From Mucidula mucida (Eukaryota; Basidiomycota; Agaricomycetes; Agaricales; Physalacriaceae): a stretch of 64,000 nt of DNA. Made by a program: the position numbers and the translations under genes. The stretch is from contig JADNYV010000026.1 of NCBI GenBank assembly GCA_015501055.1, positions 124,001 through 188,000 of the forward strand, read 5' to 3'. Shown one piece after another: positions 9,686 through 22,286 of the stretch. The stretch's first letter is position 1. Every line of letters starts with the position of its first letter. The notes beneath the pieces were generated by a model that had not been told where the DNA came from, made no database searches, and was given only the letters and a program-made list of their open reading frames with translations.

Positions 9686-12539
9686 ATGCCTCTCCCACCG
9701 AAAGTCTATACTTGGCTATGCGGACTGTTCGCTAGTATGTTTTCGTGATTGTGGGAGTGTACAGTGCTTCTGACGCTCCTTGCCAATAGGTCTGGGGAGT
9801 ATCATCTTCGGGTATGATCTCGGTGTCATTGCTGGCGTCTTGGCTGCGAAGGACTTTGCCGTATGTTGCTGCATTGTTTGGTTGACTTTGCTGGTTAACG
9901 CCATGTTAGAGTGTTATGGGCTCACGGTTCAACAACGATGGATTGGTCGGTCTCATCGCGAGTATCTTTGGTAAGCAACACGCGTCAATATCTACTTCGT
10001 TCTGCTAACCTCGTTCAGTGTTGGGATGGTACGTCGTGGTGGATTGACGAGAAAGCGCGACTTACCGCTGATGTATAGCTTCTTCGGCATGTTCCCTGTC
10101 GCTTGGATGGCTGACAAGTGGGGACGTCGCCGGACAATCATGTTTGGTGCAATTGTCTATATGTATGTTCGCGTCATGAAATCGCAAATGGGAGCCATTT
10201 AACTAACCTTTGTTCCAGTGTCGGTGGCGCTCTACAAACCGGTGCTCGGAACATGGATATGATGCTTGCTGGCCGCTTCTTCGCTGGTATGTCAAGTTTT
10301 GAGGGAAGTACGTCAGATTCTCATTCAGCTTTAGGTTTTGGATCTGGAATCATGTCCGACATGGCTCCTCTGTACCAGGCAGAAATTGCTCACCCCAGTA
10401 TTCGCGGCCGTTTGACCACGCTTCAGCAGTTCATGTTGGGTATTGGAGGTAGGGCTCCGAGTCCTTACGTTTAGTTGCCTGACATTGACAACGTACTCTA
10501 TGCAGCGTTCGTTGCATCTTGGGTCGTGAGTGTACTCTACTTGTTGCCTATCATTTCTCTCATTATCGTCTCAAAGACATATGGCACTGCGAACAGTCCC
10601 AGTATTCAAAATTCGCAATCCGAGTGGAGGGTTCCCTTAGGTATCCAGGTCAGTCGTGTGGTTTTCGTCACTGTATAGGCTCTCAAAGCCGACCTAGATT
10701 GTCCCCGCACTGCCTCTCCTTGCATTCATCATGTTCTTCCCCGAATCGTACGTCTATCGATACTTCCAGTGATTTGAGACATTCTAACTAAGGAGTAGAC
10801 CTCGCTGGCTCGCTGAAAAAGGACGTATGGAGGAAGGTGTGTACCGCGTCTCCGTGTTAATGTGTTTAACTAGACATCATGGTTATAGCGCAAGCCTGTC
10901 TAGCTCGTCTTCACGCTCAAGGCGACCTCAACGATCAGTTTGTTCTTGCTCAGATGGAAGACATCAAGAACGACATTCTCAAAGCAAAGGATATTGGTGA
11001 ATCATCGTAAGCATATACCTCTCTGTGTTAAAGTCAGAACTCACCTATCCCTCCAGGTGGAGCGAACTCTTCACTGTCCCGAGTAATTTCCGTCGCTTGA
11101 GCTTAGGGTACGCTCAAATACAGTCAGACGTTGCCGACGATGCTCATCACGTTCCCAGATACATTCTCCAGTTTTCTGTACAGATGACTGGTGTTAGCGC
11201 CATCCAGTACTACTCGACCACCATCTTCACGACGATGGGCTTCTCATCTCAGCGCGTTTTGCTCTTCCAGTCCATCAACAGTGTTATTGCTCTCATTGGA
11301 GAGGCATGCTGTGTGTTCTGGGTCGACTCGACTGGCCGTCGCCGTCCGCTCATCGTTGGCAACATTGTTTCTGGTCTCTCGTTCGTTGTGGGTTCCATCC
11401 TCATGGCGCGTTATCCTGGTACCGTGGACAAGTAAGTGGTTCCTTGAGCCTCAACAGTCTTAGTCTGACCTCCTTCGATAGCGATGCTGTAAGTGTTCCC
11501 GGACCATTTCAGAAAATAGCTAACCCATTGGATCTTGTTCCTCCCCGAATAGGCACATTATGTGAGTAACTTCTTCATATGTGGCGTTCGCAACGGCTCA
11601 CTCCGCCATTAGATTTTCATCAGTACGTCTTGGCTTACTTGACGTGTTTCTGACCGAACGTTAATTATTTCTAGTCACGTAAGTTGGTACAAAGAGACGA
11701 GCAGATTCGCATTAACAGCTTTCAGGACATGGGTCTTCAATTTCTTCTTCAGCGCTTGTATTGGTCCTCTTTCTTGGGCTTACCCAGTCGAGATTTAGTG
11801 CGTCGAGCCTCAATCGTCGCTGGACTGCTATTCACATCAATCATGGTTATAGCTCCACTCGTACTCGTGCGAAAGCCACTGCGATCACCAGTTCCTCGTC
11901 ATGGCTTTCCAACTTGTGAGCTTCTCAGAACGGGTCTGTGAACCTCCCTAACATAGTTACTTTAGCTTCATTGCTGAGGTCACACCAAAAGCATTCAATA
12001 AAATCGGATGGAAGTGAGTGCTCGAACTTGACCTTCATGTTGATCACAATTTATCAATGTCGCAGGTACTGTGAGTACTTGAACCACTTGAGTTAGTGTG
12101 TATCCTGATGTATGTAGACCTTGTGTTCGCTATTTGCGGCCATACCAAGTAAGCCCATGCATATACCATTCCGAGACTTCATTGAACATCCTGTAGCGCG
12201 TTGTTTATCTGGGCCTTCTACCCGGAGACTAGTGGACGTCGGCTTGAAGGTGAGATCAAAAGGCTATACCTTCTATTTCATGATCCTCATACATTGCGTA
12301 GAAATGGACGCTTTGTTCGAGGATGCTCCCTTGTTCGTTCCTCGATCCAGCTACGTCAAGGTCCACAATCGGCATGAAGCAGAGAACCAGCTGCGCTCTG
12401 GTGAGAGCTCTGTTACCATTGCTTCATCACTTAGGCTAATGCTTTTGACCCAGGCGCCTTCGTTGCCGGAGAGCTCACCGAGAAGGCTGCAAATCGCGGT
12501 GAGCATTATGAACAGACGGATGAGAAAGAGTCTGTGTAG
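9686..12539 (+). CDS. MFS sugar porter (hexose/pentose transporter)
   Basis: A 12-TM proton or facilitative sugar transporter at the plasma membrane. Start MPLPPKVYTWLCGLFAS leads into GSIIFGYDLGVIAG (TM1). Next come DKWGRRRTIM (loop 2-3 signature), AGRFFAGFGSG, FPESPRWLAEKGR, QFSVQMTGVSAIQYYS (sugar-binding TM7), DSTGRRRPLIVG and PETSGRRLEEMDALFE. More than twenty introns of 45-65 nt must be removed. One at about 11109-11159 is in frame and would be read through by a naive ORF finder. Ending at 12539 (EHYEQTDEKESV), the protein is about 530 residues, normal for the family. It lies directly downstream of the GH51 gene, so arabinose or another plant-wall sugar is a fair guess for substrate. 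Confidence 0.92.
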
Positions 12540-12696
12540 TTACAATACTCTAAACACGTTTACGAATTGCCTTCACCTGGTGAAGCGAGACGCCGTTTCT
12601 GTATAATACGAAGTTCATGATAGCTCTGCTGTGCCTGGAAGTACATTTTTGATCGCGATCATTTTTTTGGTTCTCTCCTCCATCTTCCTCTAAACG

Positions 12697-14113
12697 ATGT
12701 CTTCCGTATCATCTGCTTCGAGCAGCTCCAGTCGGGAATCATCGCCATCTTCATCTCCAGCACCCAAACGAAAAAGAGCCCCAAGCGTCTCCGAAGAATC
12801 TGATTCTGGTAGCGAGTCTGAAGCAGAGCCTGAAAACGCGGAAGACGAAGGAGATCCTGTCTTGTCTCATGCGGAAAAGAGACGGCAAAAGAAGCTGGCA
12901 AAACAAGAGAAGAAGGAAGAACGGCCAGCCAAAAAGGCCAAGCTGGATGTAACTTCGAAACGGCAAAACTCTGTTTGGGTTGGCAATCTTTCGTTCAAGA
13001 CAACGGAAGAGTCTTTACGGACTTTCTTTGACGGCGTCGGAGAGATTACTCGGATCAATATGCCTCTGAAAGCTGCTACGCGTCCAGGCTTGAAGGGAGA
13101 ATGCAGAGGGTACGTACTTCCCCAGGTACTCGTATTAAACTAATGAATGGGATAGATTTGCGTACGTCGATTTTGCGACGCCAGACGCCAAAGCCACAGC
13201 CATCTCATTATCAGAACGCCCCCTTCTTGGACGAAAACTCTTGATAAAGGATGGTCAGTACTCATTTCGCGTCAACTGTTGTCATTAAGCTGACCCCGTA
13301 TAAAGGCGATGACTTCACAGGGCGACCTGCAGTTGCTGCTGTAGAGGGTGCAGACGACAACAAGCCCACTGCACCAAAAACACATTCCAAAACGGCTCAG
13401 AAAATCTTACGCGAGCAAAAACAACCTCCCGCACCCACACTCTTTCTCGGCAACCTCGGTTTCGAGACCACAGAAGACTCTATACGGCAGCTCTTTGAAG
13501 CCCATCGTCATCCTAAAAAGAAGGAAGGTGACGAGGAGAGCAAAGAAGTCTGGCTACGCAAAGTCCGCATGGGAACATTCGAGGATTCAGGTGCTTGCAA
13601 AGGGTACGCATCTTCTTCACACCTCGAAGGTCTTCGCTAATAAGTCATCTCGATTCTAGATTCGCATTTGTCGACTTTGCGAGCACCGAACACGCTACTT
13701 CTGCCTTGATCAATATCAAGAACCACTTTCTCGACGGGCGAAAGCTCAAGGTCGAGTACGCCTCTGCAGATGCAGTGAGACGCGGTCAGCCCAAGCCCCC
13801 CAAAACTGAAGGCATCTCGGAAGGCCGTCCCCGTGGCCAGAATAAAACGCGACGGCCGCCACGTTCACACGAAGTAGTCCAGGCTGATCAGGATAAGGAT
13901 GCGGGGGACGTATCACCAAAGGCGATTTCTCAAGACCGGCGAGACAGGGACACTACGTCCACACGCCGAGGAGGTGGAGCAAGTGCAGGTGGCTTTGGGA
14001 AAAATCCACGAAATAGACCTCGTCCCGGCGCGGCTCTAGCCCTCGCTCAGCGACAATCCGCCGCCATCGTTACGACAGCGAGTACCACTAACAGTAAAAA
14101 GATTACGTTCTAG
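12697..14113 (+). CDS. Nucleolar RNA-binding protein, Nop12/Nop13-like
   Basis: It probably acts in pre-60S ribosome maturation in the nucleolus. The N-terminus is a Ser-rich then acidic and Lys-rich tract (about residues 1-85). RRM1 follows (NSVWVGNLSFKTTEESLR, then FAYVDFATPDAKA across the first intron). RRM2 is TLFLGNLGFETTEDSIRQLF with RNP1 GFAFVDFASTEHATSAL. The tail is rich in Arg, Gly and Lys (TRRGGGASAGGFGKNPRNRPR). Three short introns are inferred at about 13108-13155, 13254-13305 and 13603-13660. Two RRMs with charged flanks fit Nop13 slightly better than Nop12. Confidence 0.85.
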
Positions 14114-14182
14114 GTTGACGCACGTGTAATCGGTGGCAATGGTCAATTATCAACTTTTTTATGTAACGAATTTGAACAAATG

Positions 14183-14199
14183 GCAAAAAAGGGGGGGGG
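14183..14199 (+). repeat. A6G9 homopolymer pair
   Basis: Six A followed by nine G lies in the short gap between two convergent genes. Such runs are prone to length errors. Confidence 0.7.
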
Positions 14200-14299
14200 A
14201 ATAAGGTATGTTAGATGTGCATAGAACGTTTTGTAGATGTTAATAAGAAGATAGCCTCTAACCCGTCACATGTACACCTAAGGTATCTCACAGGGAAAA

Positions 14300-16592
14300 T
14301 CAATCTTCATCCATTGCCTCCTCCTGAATAACGCCGACCTCGTATTCTGCACAGACGTCCCATCGTGACCCGTCTGCGGCTGCCGAGACGTATTTGACGA
14401 AACGCATCACCCGTTCGTCTCGCAGAACAAGTAGTAAGCGGTTGAAACCGGGCTGGACAGTAAGCAACGTGCTGTCCTCCTCGTCTTCATCTGAGGCTGG
14501 CTCGGCGTGTTCCTCGTTATCGTCACCATCTTCTACAATAGTTGCCTCAGGGCTCTCGTGCTGACCCGGACTTGAATGTCTGTTGCCGTTGGACGGGCCA
14601 TCACCGCTAGATGCAGATGTAGATGCGGTGGCGCCATTGGTGGCGGCACCTGAAGCGCCATTTGTTGCATCACCACCATGGGCGCTGCCGTTCGTTCCGT
14701 TTAGGACGGCGGACTTTTTGTATGTCCCAGCTCGATAGACAGCCGGATCGTCCTCCTCGTTATGAGGAGCCATGTAGCACTATCGAAAATTCGTCCAATA
14801 AGCAAACAAGAATGTACAGATGCAAATGCAAAAAAGGCAATACTAACCTCCCATCCGCCCCAAGTCCCAGTACCCCATCCCCGAGGCTGTGGCTCCTGCG
14901 TTCTCCCCGTCCGTCCCCGTCTCCCATGGTCTTCCTCTTCCGTCTCAAGAACAGTCGGCGTCAGCCCAAGAACAACGTCCAACCGGGCTTCACTCTCTTC
15001 GCTCGTAGCAGCGTATAGTCTAGACCCGGTCGGAATCGTCTCGCCTCAACATGGTGCCTTAAGGGCAGCAATCGCGTAACGATGGCCATCCAGGCGCGGA
15101 AGGCGGGCGAAGTAAACAGCTCGTCCTGCAGCACCCGCAGAATCTCAGACGGCGACGGGTGGGCAGAGAGCGGCGTTATGGACGTGGCAGGGCGGCCGGG
15201 GGTCGGGTGGACGAGGGTGCAGTAGCGCCACTTGTGTGGGGGACCTTGCACCGTCCAGGCACTCGAATCAGCGGAGGTGGATGATAAACCAGATGTGTGG
15301 GGCGGTATCCGCCCTGCGCGGTCTGGTCCCAGGCCATCCCGCATATCGAGGTCGCGCAGGCGCGGCTCGAGCGCCTCGGCGAGGTCGTTGGTGAGGAACG
15401 AGTGAAGCTCGAGTGATGATTCCTCGACAAAGCGGGCGGCCAGAGCTTTCATCGTGCGCGGTTGTAGGTAGACGGGGTTGAGATATTCTGATAGAAATTC
15501 AGTGTATTTCTCTGAGAGCGGCTGGTCGAATAGAGGCCCGACACCATCAGGCATCGGCGATGCTGATGGACTTTCGGTGTACGGTCTGAAATCAGTCGAT
15601 GTTGAGGTCTGTAGAAAAAGTAAGCCACCAAGTCCTACTCACCCAATGTGTCTGGACTGACCAACTGCTCTCGAGAACTTTTCAGCTCGGTGGTCAATTC
15701 CGGCGGCACGTACCCATCTTCGCCCTCCTGGGCAGAGTGGAACCATCCACTGATACTTAACCTCTCCCTCCCATCTTCCCCTTCACCCCCCACAACCACC
15801 TCCTCCACCGAATGGAAGCTGCGGCCCGGTTGCACCTCGAAGAATATAAACTGATTCCAGCTCGGGGGGATGATTTTGGAGGGGAAGGGCTCGGGTTCGA
15901 GATTCCCATCCACGCCCTCCTTAACTGGGTAAAGCTCTAGTGCACCGCCCCAATCCTTCTGCCAAAGCTGATAATGGGGCAGCGGCATATATAAGATATA
16001 TGAGACGCGGCGGGTGCCGATGACATCGTCGTGATTGAGCAGGTGGCAGCCCTTGGTGTACGAGTTGACGGACATGTCCTGCTTGGTGCCAGAGAGCGGA
16101 CCGCATCCAGTCACAGCACGCAAGAAGGCGCGAAAAGTCGGGGAATACAGAGCATCGCGCAGTCTTAGAAGATTCGGCAGGAGAGAGATCTGGGACTGCG
16201 AAAGGTAGTTTAGAGACGCGAGGTCGCCGGTCTGGTTTACCTGAGAATACGTGTTAAATACCGGGAAAAGCGTGTGGCCAACGGGTTAAACCAACTTTAT
16301 ATATGTCTGTCTCTTTTTCGGTAAAGCTGAGCTCGCTGAGACACTCCTCCTTGACTGACTTGAGCAGGTCGTCCTGGAAGAGCTTTTCGACGATGGCATA
16401 GTGGAATGGATTGCTCTCGAGGTATTGCTGGTGCAGTTTTGAGATGTTGGAGTGATCTAGGACCTCTGAGGCAAATGCGGCTGTCTTCTCGCTGTTTTGG
16501 ACACTGCCGCCATTTGGATGGGTCGTTTTGAGGCGCTTGAGCAGCGCGATAGCATCTGCAGGTTCAGCAGACGGTGATCGAGGGCGCGCCAT
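14300..16592 (-). CDS. OFD1: Prolyl 3-hydroxylase, Ofd1/Tpa1 family
   Basis: An Fe(II)/2-oxoglutarate dioxygenase that hydroxylates a ribosomal Rps23 proline and, in fission yeast, controls sterol/hypoxia signalling. The start MARPRSPSAEPADAIALL is at 16592. The first domain has the iron motif HLLNHDDV (His...Asp) and the distal SFHSVEEVVV. The second, non-catalytic domain contains LSEKYTEFLSEYLNPVYLQ and WRYCTLVHP. The C-terminus GFNRLLLVLRDERVMRFVKYVS is the classic Tpa1 ending. Three introns are inferred. One frame break occurs near 15009: GLDYTL and TSEESEARLDVVLGLTP lie in different frames and one extra G/C joins them. Length after repair is about 650 residues. Confidence 0.9.
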
Positions 16593-18550
16593 GACGATTG
16601 TGGGATGCGAATAGAGTGGACTCTGTGTCCCCGGAGCGAGGATTTCAGGATTTCCCGATATTACTTGTTCCCTTCGTGCTGGGTCTGCGTGAAAAGGGTT
16701 GTTCTCGCTGTTCCAGTCAGTCACCGAGGTCGAGATGCGGGGCAGAGTAATCACATACTGCTCTGGCGTACGCGTCCGCTGTCTGCGCCGTTATAATGAC
16801 AGTCGTCGCCGTCGAGCACGTCGGGAGGGAAGGGTGGTGGTCGTGGTCAGAAGGGTGTATAGCAGCACAGTATAGATTCCAAAAAATAATGCAACTCCAC
16901 TCAGGTCGATCCGAAAAAGGCAAGTGCTGCCATCGCCATTGGTCGAGACCTACAACCTGGACCACTCTGTTATGCTCGGAATTTCATCCAAACGGTAAAC
17001 CCAGATCATCAAGCTTCGGTATATCTCCTTCTGTTTTTTTCTCTGGCTGTTATCCGACGACTGGACTTGGCTGGACTGGTGTTCGTCACGGTGTAATCGC
17101 TCTCTAAATACAAATGCTTACTCTTCTTTCGGTCAAGTTGTTGATCTTCTCTTCCGAAAACACATCTTGTCTACTCTTTGATGCGATTGGCCACTTTCCA
17201 TCGTGCCTTTTCTACTGAATCTGGTCTGGACACCTGGCTCCGGCTGCTCGACTACTGCCTGATTGGAGCCCGTCGGCCAATCAGACGCGTATTCATGTGC
17301 GGTATCCTATTGGTGTGATGGTCGTTTCTGGTGGGACGTTCGCTCCATTCTCCGTTTGTTTCCCAAGCGACCAGTATTTTCCCTCACCTCCCCCATTATG
17401 GCCTTCACTTGACCTATCACAAGATTAACTGCTCTTACTTGTCCCCTGGTGTTAGCCGGTGTCTGGACCGCAAATATCTGCGGCATGTACACGCGTAAGC
17501 ATAGGCATATCTCATGTGTCTGGACCTGCTAAACGCAAGCTGCGCTCCTCTTACATCCTTTTGACATTATTTTAGTATATTATCAGGGTCTAATGTACAC
17601 ACGTACTTGACTCTGAGTCGTATAATAGCTTCTAAGTGTTTGGGACTTCTCAATCAACCATCAAGCTTCAAGACCTCGTGTCAACATCCTTCGGCTGACT
17701 GGCCATCTTCTATCAAACATGCTCTCGGAGCGTCGGACTACACTGCGTATCAATTTTCATTAAGGCCTGGACTTGCTTTCGTCACTCTTATTCAGTCGAT
17801 ATTCGTCTCTTGCGATTACAGCTATCATGGAGAAATTGCTCTCCCGAGAGGATGCAATAACATGCCTGCCACCTTGAGCTTCGAACTGAATAGAGCTCTG
17901 ACCTTATTGGTGCGCTTTCTATCACTCCGTTGAATCACTGGTCTGGAACGCATCCTCCGCGTCAACCGTCATGGAAATTTTGCTGTACTATCAGAACATG
18001 AAAAGAATACACCTCAGGGTTCCACAGCCATTCAGGTCCTGAGACTTGGTGGAAAGTTTCTAATGATAACACAGTCGATAGCCAATCCTCGACGCCAAGC
18101 CGCAGTGCCCGGACATGTCAAACGCGCCGAAAGCGTGAACCAAGTATAGCGCACGAGAACTGTGGCGTCCATGTACTAACGTCACCGCGGAGGCAGAACC
18201 ACCCCTAAGGGATCGGAGTCAACTCAAAGCGTCATAATTTGTCGTCGGGGTAAAGGAGAGTAGATCACGATTCAACGTCCAACACTGAAACCAGCCAAGT
18301 ACTAGGATCAAACTATATGCAGAAAGGAATGCTAACGTTGTACAACATGAAAGAAATAGGACTGTACTAATAGCTACTGTAACGGATTGCAAGTGAGCGG
18401 GAGAGGTAAAGCTGAAGATGTGGTGATAATAAAACAGATGCCCAATAATTAAAGCCACAAGAAATCTATGCCTTTACTTGGGGGAAAAGCTATGCCTTTC
18501 TTGGAAAGGACGAAAGCAATGCCTGGACTGAGCCAAGTAAAAAGCAAAAG
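16593..18550. other. Long non-coding stretch (about 2 kb)
   Basis: Between the Ofd1 start and the stop of the four-TM gene there are only short frames with no family resemblance. It contains the Ofd1 promoter. I see nothing else in it except the short repeats near 18466-18560. Confidence 0.5.
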
Positions 18551-18560
18551 CTATGCCTTT
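18466..18560 (+). repeat. Short interspersed repeat CTATGCCTTT, three copies
   Basis: CTATGCCTTT occurs at 18466, 18490 and 18551. The last two share the 13-mer AGCTATGCCTTTC. The third copy overlaps the stop codon of the minus-strand gene. The origin could be slippage or a partial local duplication. Confidence 0.6.
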
Positions 18561-19504
18561 CCTTCGGTGTACGTAGGCGGCGGAGTAAGACCTTCGCCAG
18601 GCTGGACGGGTAGACATATCCGGCCAGACTGCGACGAAGAAGACTTGTGTCGACTGTGGTGGGTGTCTGTCTTTTTGACCCATGCTTCCATAGCCGACTG
18701 TCGGAGCTCAGGTGTGAGCTCGTTGAGCGGCACGGGTGCATACACAGTCGGTGAAGATGCGGAATGTGAATTTGAACGAGGGAGAATGAAAATGCGTTGC
18801 AGCGATTCCTGCCGAGATGGGTTGCGTGTATGCGTCGGAAGGACACTGCGCCGGGAAAGATGGTTGTAATAGTTCGACACAGCCAGAAGGAAGTGAAGCT
18901 GAAAAGGACAATTAGACGTTTGTATCGGGATGCTGAGAATGCGATTATTACCCGGACTACAAGTACAATTACCATACAGGCGACAAACGCCATGACAGCG
19001 CGCTCGAACCACCGTTCGCAGTTCTCGAGGCTGAGGCCCATCTCGCCCATATTTCGGAGGAGCTCTGGTTGTCTTGACATTTCCTCACAGATACCAGTGC
19101 GAGTCGATCCACGGAAGGCACCGTAGGCACTGGCAAATGTAGCGAATGTGCAAAAGGAAAAGTCGGCGATGGAGTAGTCGCGATAAAAGCGAACAAATGA
19201 GGGTTTGCTCTGCATATGCGATGAGATTGACATCCAGATATGCAGAAGCTAGGCCGCGCACCTTTACGACACCGACAAAACCCACAGCGCCGACTGTCGC
19301 CGCAGAGACAAAGTAGGCCAGCAGCAGACCCCATACGACCTTGATACCGTCGACTCTCCAGGTGTCTGTGGACGAATCCCACTCGAATTCAGGCTCCCAT
19401 TTGATTGAACGCGAGGCAGCAAGGGCTTGGATGGCGAGTGCAGTGTTGGATACGATTGCAACGAGGGTGATGACGAAGGACGCCGACCTGTTGAAGCGGG
19501 ACAT
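18551..19504 (-). CDS. Four-TM membrane protein, basidiomycete type, unknown function
   Basis: The start MSRFNRSASFVITLVAIVSN is at 19504. Hydrophobic segments are near residues 9-28 (FVITLVAIVSNTALAI), in exon 1 (VVWGLLLAYFVSAATVGAVG), around DFSFCTFATFASAYG and at AVMAFVACMVIVLVV. A cytosolic tail of about 100 residues rich in Ser, His and Pro ends PTYTEGKA. Two introns, at about 19196-19261 and 18904-18954, keep the frame. The four-helix layout is shared by many uncharacterised agaricomycete proteins. No enzymatic motif is visible, and function is not assigned. Confidence 0.7.
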
Positions 19505-20894
19505 GGCGGTCAGTCAACAAGCCTATCTGGCTGGTAAAATTACGACTTACCGAGCAGGATATCTGGCCATGAGGACAGAAATTTGTCAGAAGAGGACGGA
19601 GTAGGAAAAGAAAGACACGATTCGGAGGTGAGTAATGGCTGATCCAGGGGCACTTGCAACTCGGTTCTACTCACGGCAACGCGGCATCACAGTACTTGTC
19701 GCCTCTGTCTGTCAACTCAGCTGAGACATCTCTGCAAGTATTCCAATCAGCAGACACTTCATTCTTCTGTCTTTCTGTTGTCTGCCAGCACATTCCTTCG
19801 TCTCAGACTCGTCTCAACATGACGCCTGTCATCCGTGTGTTTTATAAATGAAGCTGACCGCTCGGCTGTTCCCACTCCGTGTTTGGGCGGAAATACTTTC
19901 TATTACGAGTCTCTGCTGTACTATATCGCCAATCTCCGCCACACTATGGCCGCTCATCTGCTCGAATCGGAAGATTACTGCTGATCCACAGAGTCTGAAT
20001 CTCACACGATAAATTATCAGACCATCGATACTTGATACTGATGGCGCCACTGTTCCTTGCGGCCTCCGCGTGTAAGCATACATGACGCAGAGGTTCAATC
20101 ATGCATGGTACGATCTATATCGAATTAAGAGAGAAATCCCGGAGAGCCCGACAATGCCCGTAATCGTGGTCGCGCTAGTAACAAGTGGTCCTCCCCATCG
20201 GTGGCCGCACATTTCCTCTACTCAAATTATAATGATGCCGTTCATACAGAGTAAATGTACTCCGGTCTCAGTCAGAAAAGAAGTGGCGCAGAGCGAGAGC
20301 AGAAACGTTTCGAAGTTATCAGGTCATGGGAACAGTTGGCCTTGTCCTAATCAAAGCCGTCCGCAAACCATCAGGAAAGTGAGCGACAGAATGTTTGAAG
20401 GGGGAACATCGGTGCCAGAAATATCTCTCTTCCTCCATCAAAGAGATGTAGATAGTATACAATCACGCCTTGACGAACTGAACGGGGTGAAACGCAGTGG
20501 CGATAGGAGGCACACTTGTGATCGAACGTGGGTGGCGTAATATTCGATGTACGGAATTTATCGATGCGGCCGGAGGGGTGTAAGGCTTTGCGAAGGCGAT
20601 TTGGTTGGAGAGTTGTATTCATTTAGATAATTGTAACGATCGCCACTCGGAGTGGACGACCAAGCCAATCACAAGCGCAGAGTCAAACAACAGATACGAA
20701 TAGCAGGAGAAGCGAGAGCGGGACAGGGGAGTGGAGAAACGCGACGATCTCTCAATCAACGAAAGACGCGACGAACTGTTCTCACGATCACGTTTACTCC
20801 CTACCCTCCTGAAAAGGTGACCATTACGCGTATTTGTGGGCGACATAGCGAATTAAGGACACCCTCAGAAACCAGAATCTCTATAGATCATTCA
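19505..20894. other. Non-coding stretch (about 1.4 kb)
   Basis: Only short unrelated frames on both strands. It holds the promoter of the four-TM gene and the 3' flank of the glycosyltransferase. Confidence 0.45.
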
Positions 20895-22141
20895 TCAACT
20901 CAACTTGTTCTCATATCGTTTCAAGAGCAGTCTATCAACCCATCCACCTTGAGGGAACTCTTTATCCCACTGATTGTGCAAATGCACACCAAAGACATTC
21001 CCGATGGCCTTGTCCAGGGTCCGCCCTCCTCCATCCCTAGACCCATCGTCCATTTTCCCTTGACATCGTCTGGCACAAAGGGATCAGGTAACCTGTTGTC
21101 CAGCCTGCAAGAACGACCATCGCTGAAACAAAATGGGAGTATTTTGAAGGGCGGGATGGAGCCTGCGATGAGACGACGCCATAGTCTGAGGTATAGGGTT
21201 GAGCCCCAGTCCGTGGAGTCTGCGCGAGGGGGTGTGGAGGTCGCCATAACGTGGAACGCCTCGCAGAGATAGGGAGAATGTTTACGGAAGCGCATGAGCG
21301 CGCCATTAAATGGCTGATAGAGCTTGTCTAAGGGAGAAAATAAGAATGCGTAAAAAACATCATAGATGAGTGTTATACCATAACAATCCCACTGCGTTAC
21401 AAACTCGTGTTCGAGGAGAGGATCGAGGTCTCGCGTTAACAGCGAGTCCATATCGACCCAGACGCCGCCATAGTTCCATAGCAATAAAAGACGAATAAGG
21501 TCCCCGTCAACCCAGGCTTTCTTGTCCTTCCTACTCAGTAACGGGCTTCCCTCCAGTTTGGTGCCCACCGCTAGCTTCGGTATATCAACAATCTTCAAAT
21601 CAAACGCGTTTGGGAAGCGCGTCTTGTATGATTCAAGAATTGCATTATCCCCGAGGTCCCCGTTCGACCACAAAATCAGTCGCGACGTGTCTACATTCTG
21701 CGTCGCGAAGAATGATTTGAGCATGTACTCCTGTCTTGGACCAAACGCGGCCAGATCATTCCTCCAGTACGTGTGGAAATGTACGCGGTCCTCTACCGGT
21801 ATCGGGACTTTGAGAGTCTGTGGCACGGTGCTCCGTATAGTTCCCGCGAGGTCATAGCAGTCTAATCCCATCCGAAGCTGTACGCCTGCCTGAACCTCCG
21901 TTCTTTTCGGTCCATAGACATACTTTTCAACATCGTAGTCTGGGCTGACGCGTGAGGCGTCGAAACAGCCATCCAATGGCTCGATGACGTCTAGCTCTCG
22001 ATGTACCCAGTCCTTGGGATAAAGGGTAAGCTCTAAGTGCGGCTCATAGAGGTAAAGTCCGTATGTGAGGCCGAGGACGAATATTCCTAGAGTGTATAAC
22101 AGAAAGCGTAGTCTCCGAGTGCCAAGGGTGAGGAAGACCAT
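20895..22141 (-). CDS. DXD-type Golgi glycosyltransferase, GT32-like
   Basis: A type II membrane glycosyltransferase. The N-terminal anchor follows MVFLTLGTRRLRFLLYTLGIF, then LGLTYGLYLYEP. The catalytic region has WSNGDLGDN, AWVDGDLIRLLLLWNYGG and the metal/nucleotide-sugar motif VWVDMDSLL, and later FNGALMRFRKHSP. A 51-nt in-frame intron (about 21338-21388) splits WDCYD|KLYQPF and would otherwise add 16 hydrophobic residues. Near 21018 one C is missing from a C run (GGG on the plus strand). Adding it changes the tail from an unrelated sequence to LDKAIGNVFGVHLHNQWDKE and moves the stop to 20895. Without it the frame ends at 20921. The donor sugar cannot be told. Confidence 0.85.
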
Positions 22142-22286
22142 CTAGGTGGGCATCAAGCAACGAGGGCAAGAGTGAAATAGACGCCACGTGGATCGGGCCG
22201 ACTTACGAATCTGCATTTCAAATCATTTGCAGTTCTCCCTCTCTGATGTTTATTGACATTTATCGGTTATAGCATCCATTTGAACC

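Noticed and set aside
20652..21272. 206-codon plus-strand open frame
   Set aside because: It is antisense to the glycosyltransferase 3' end and its sequence resembles no family; the minus-strand gene explains the openness.
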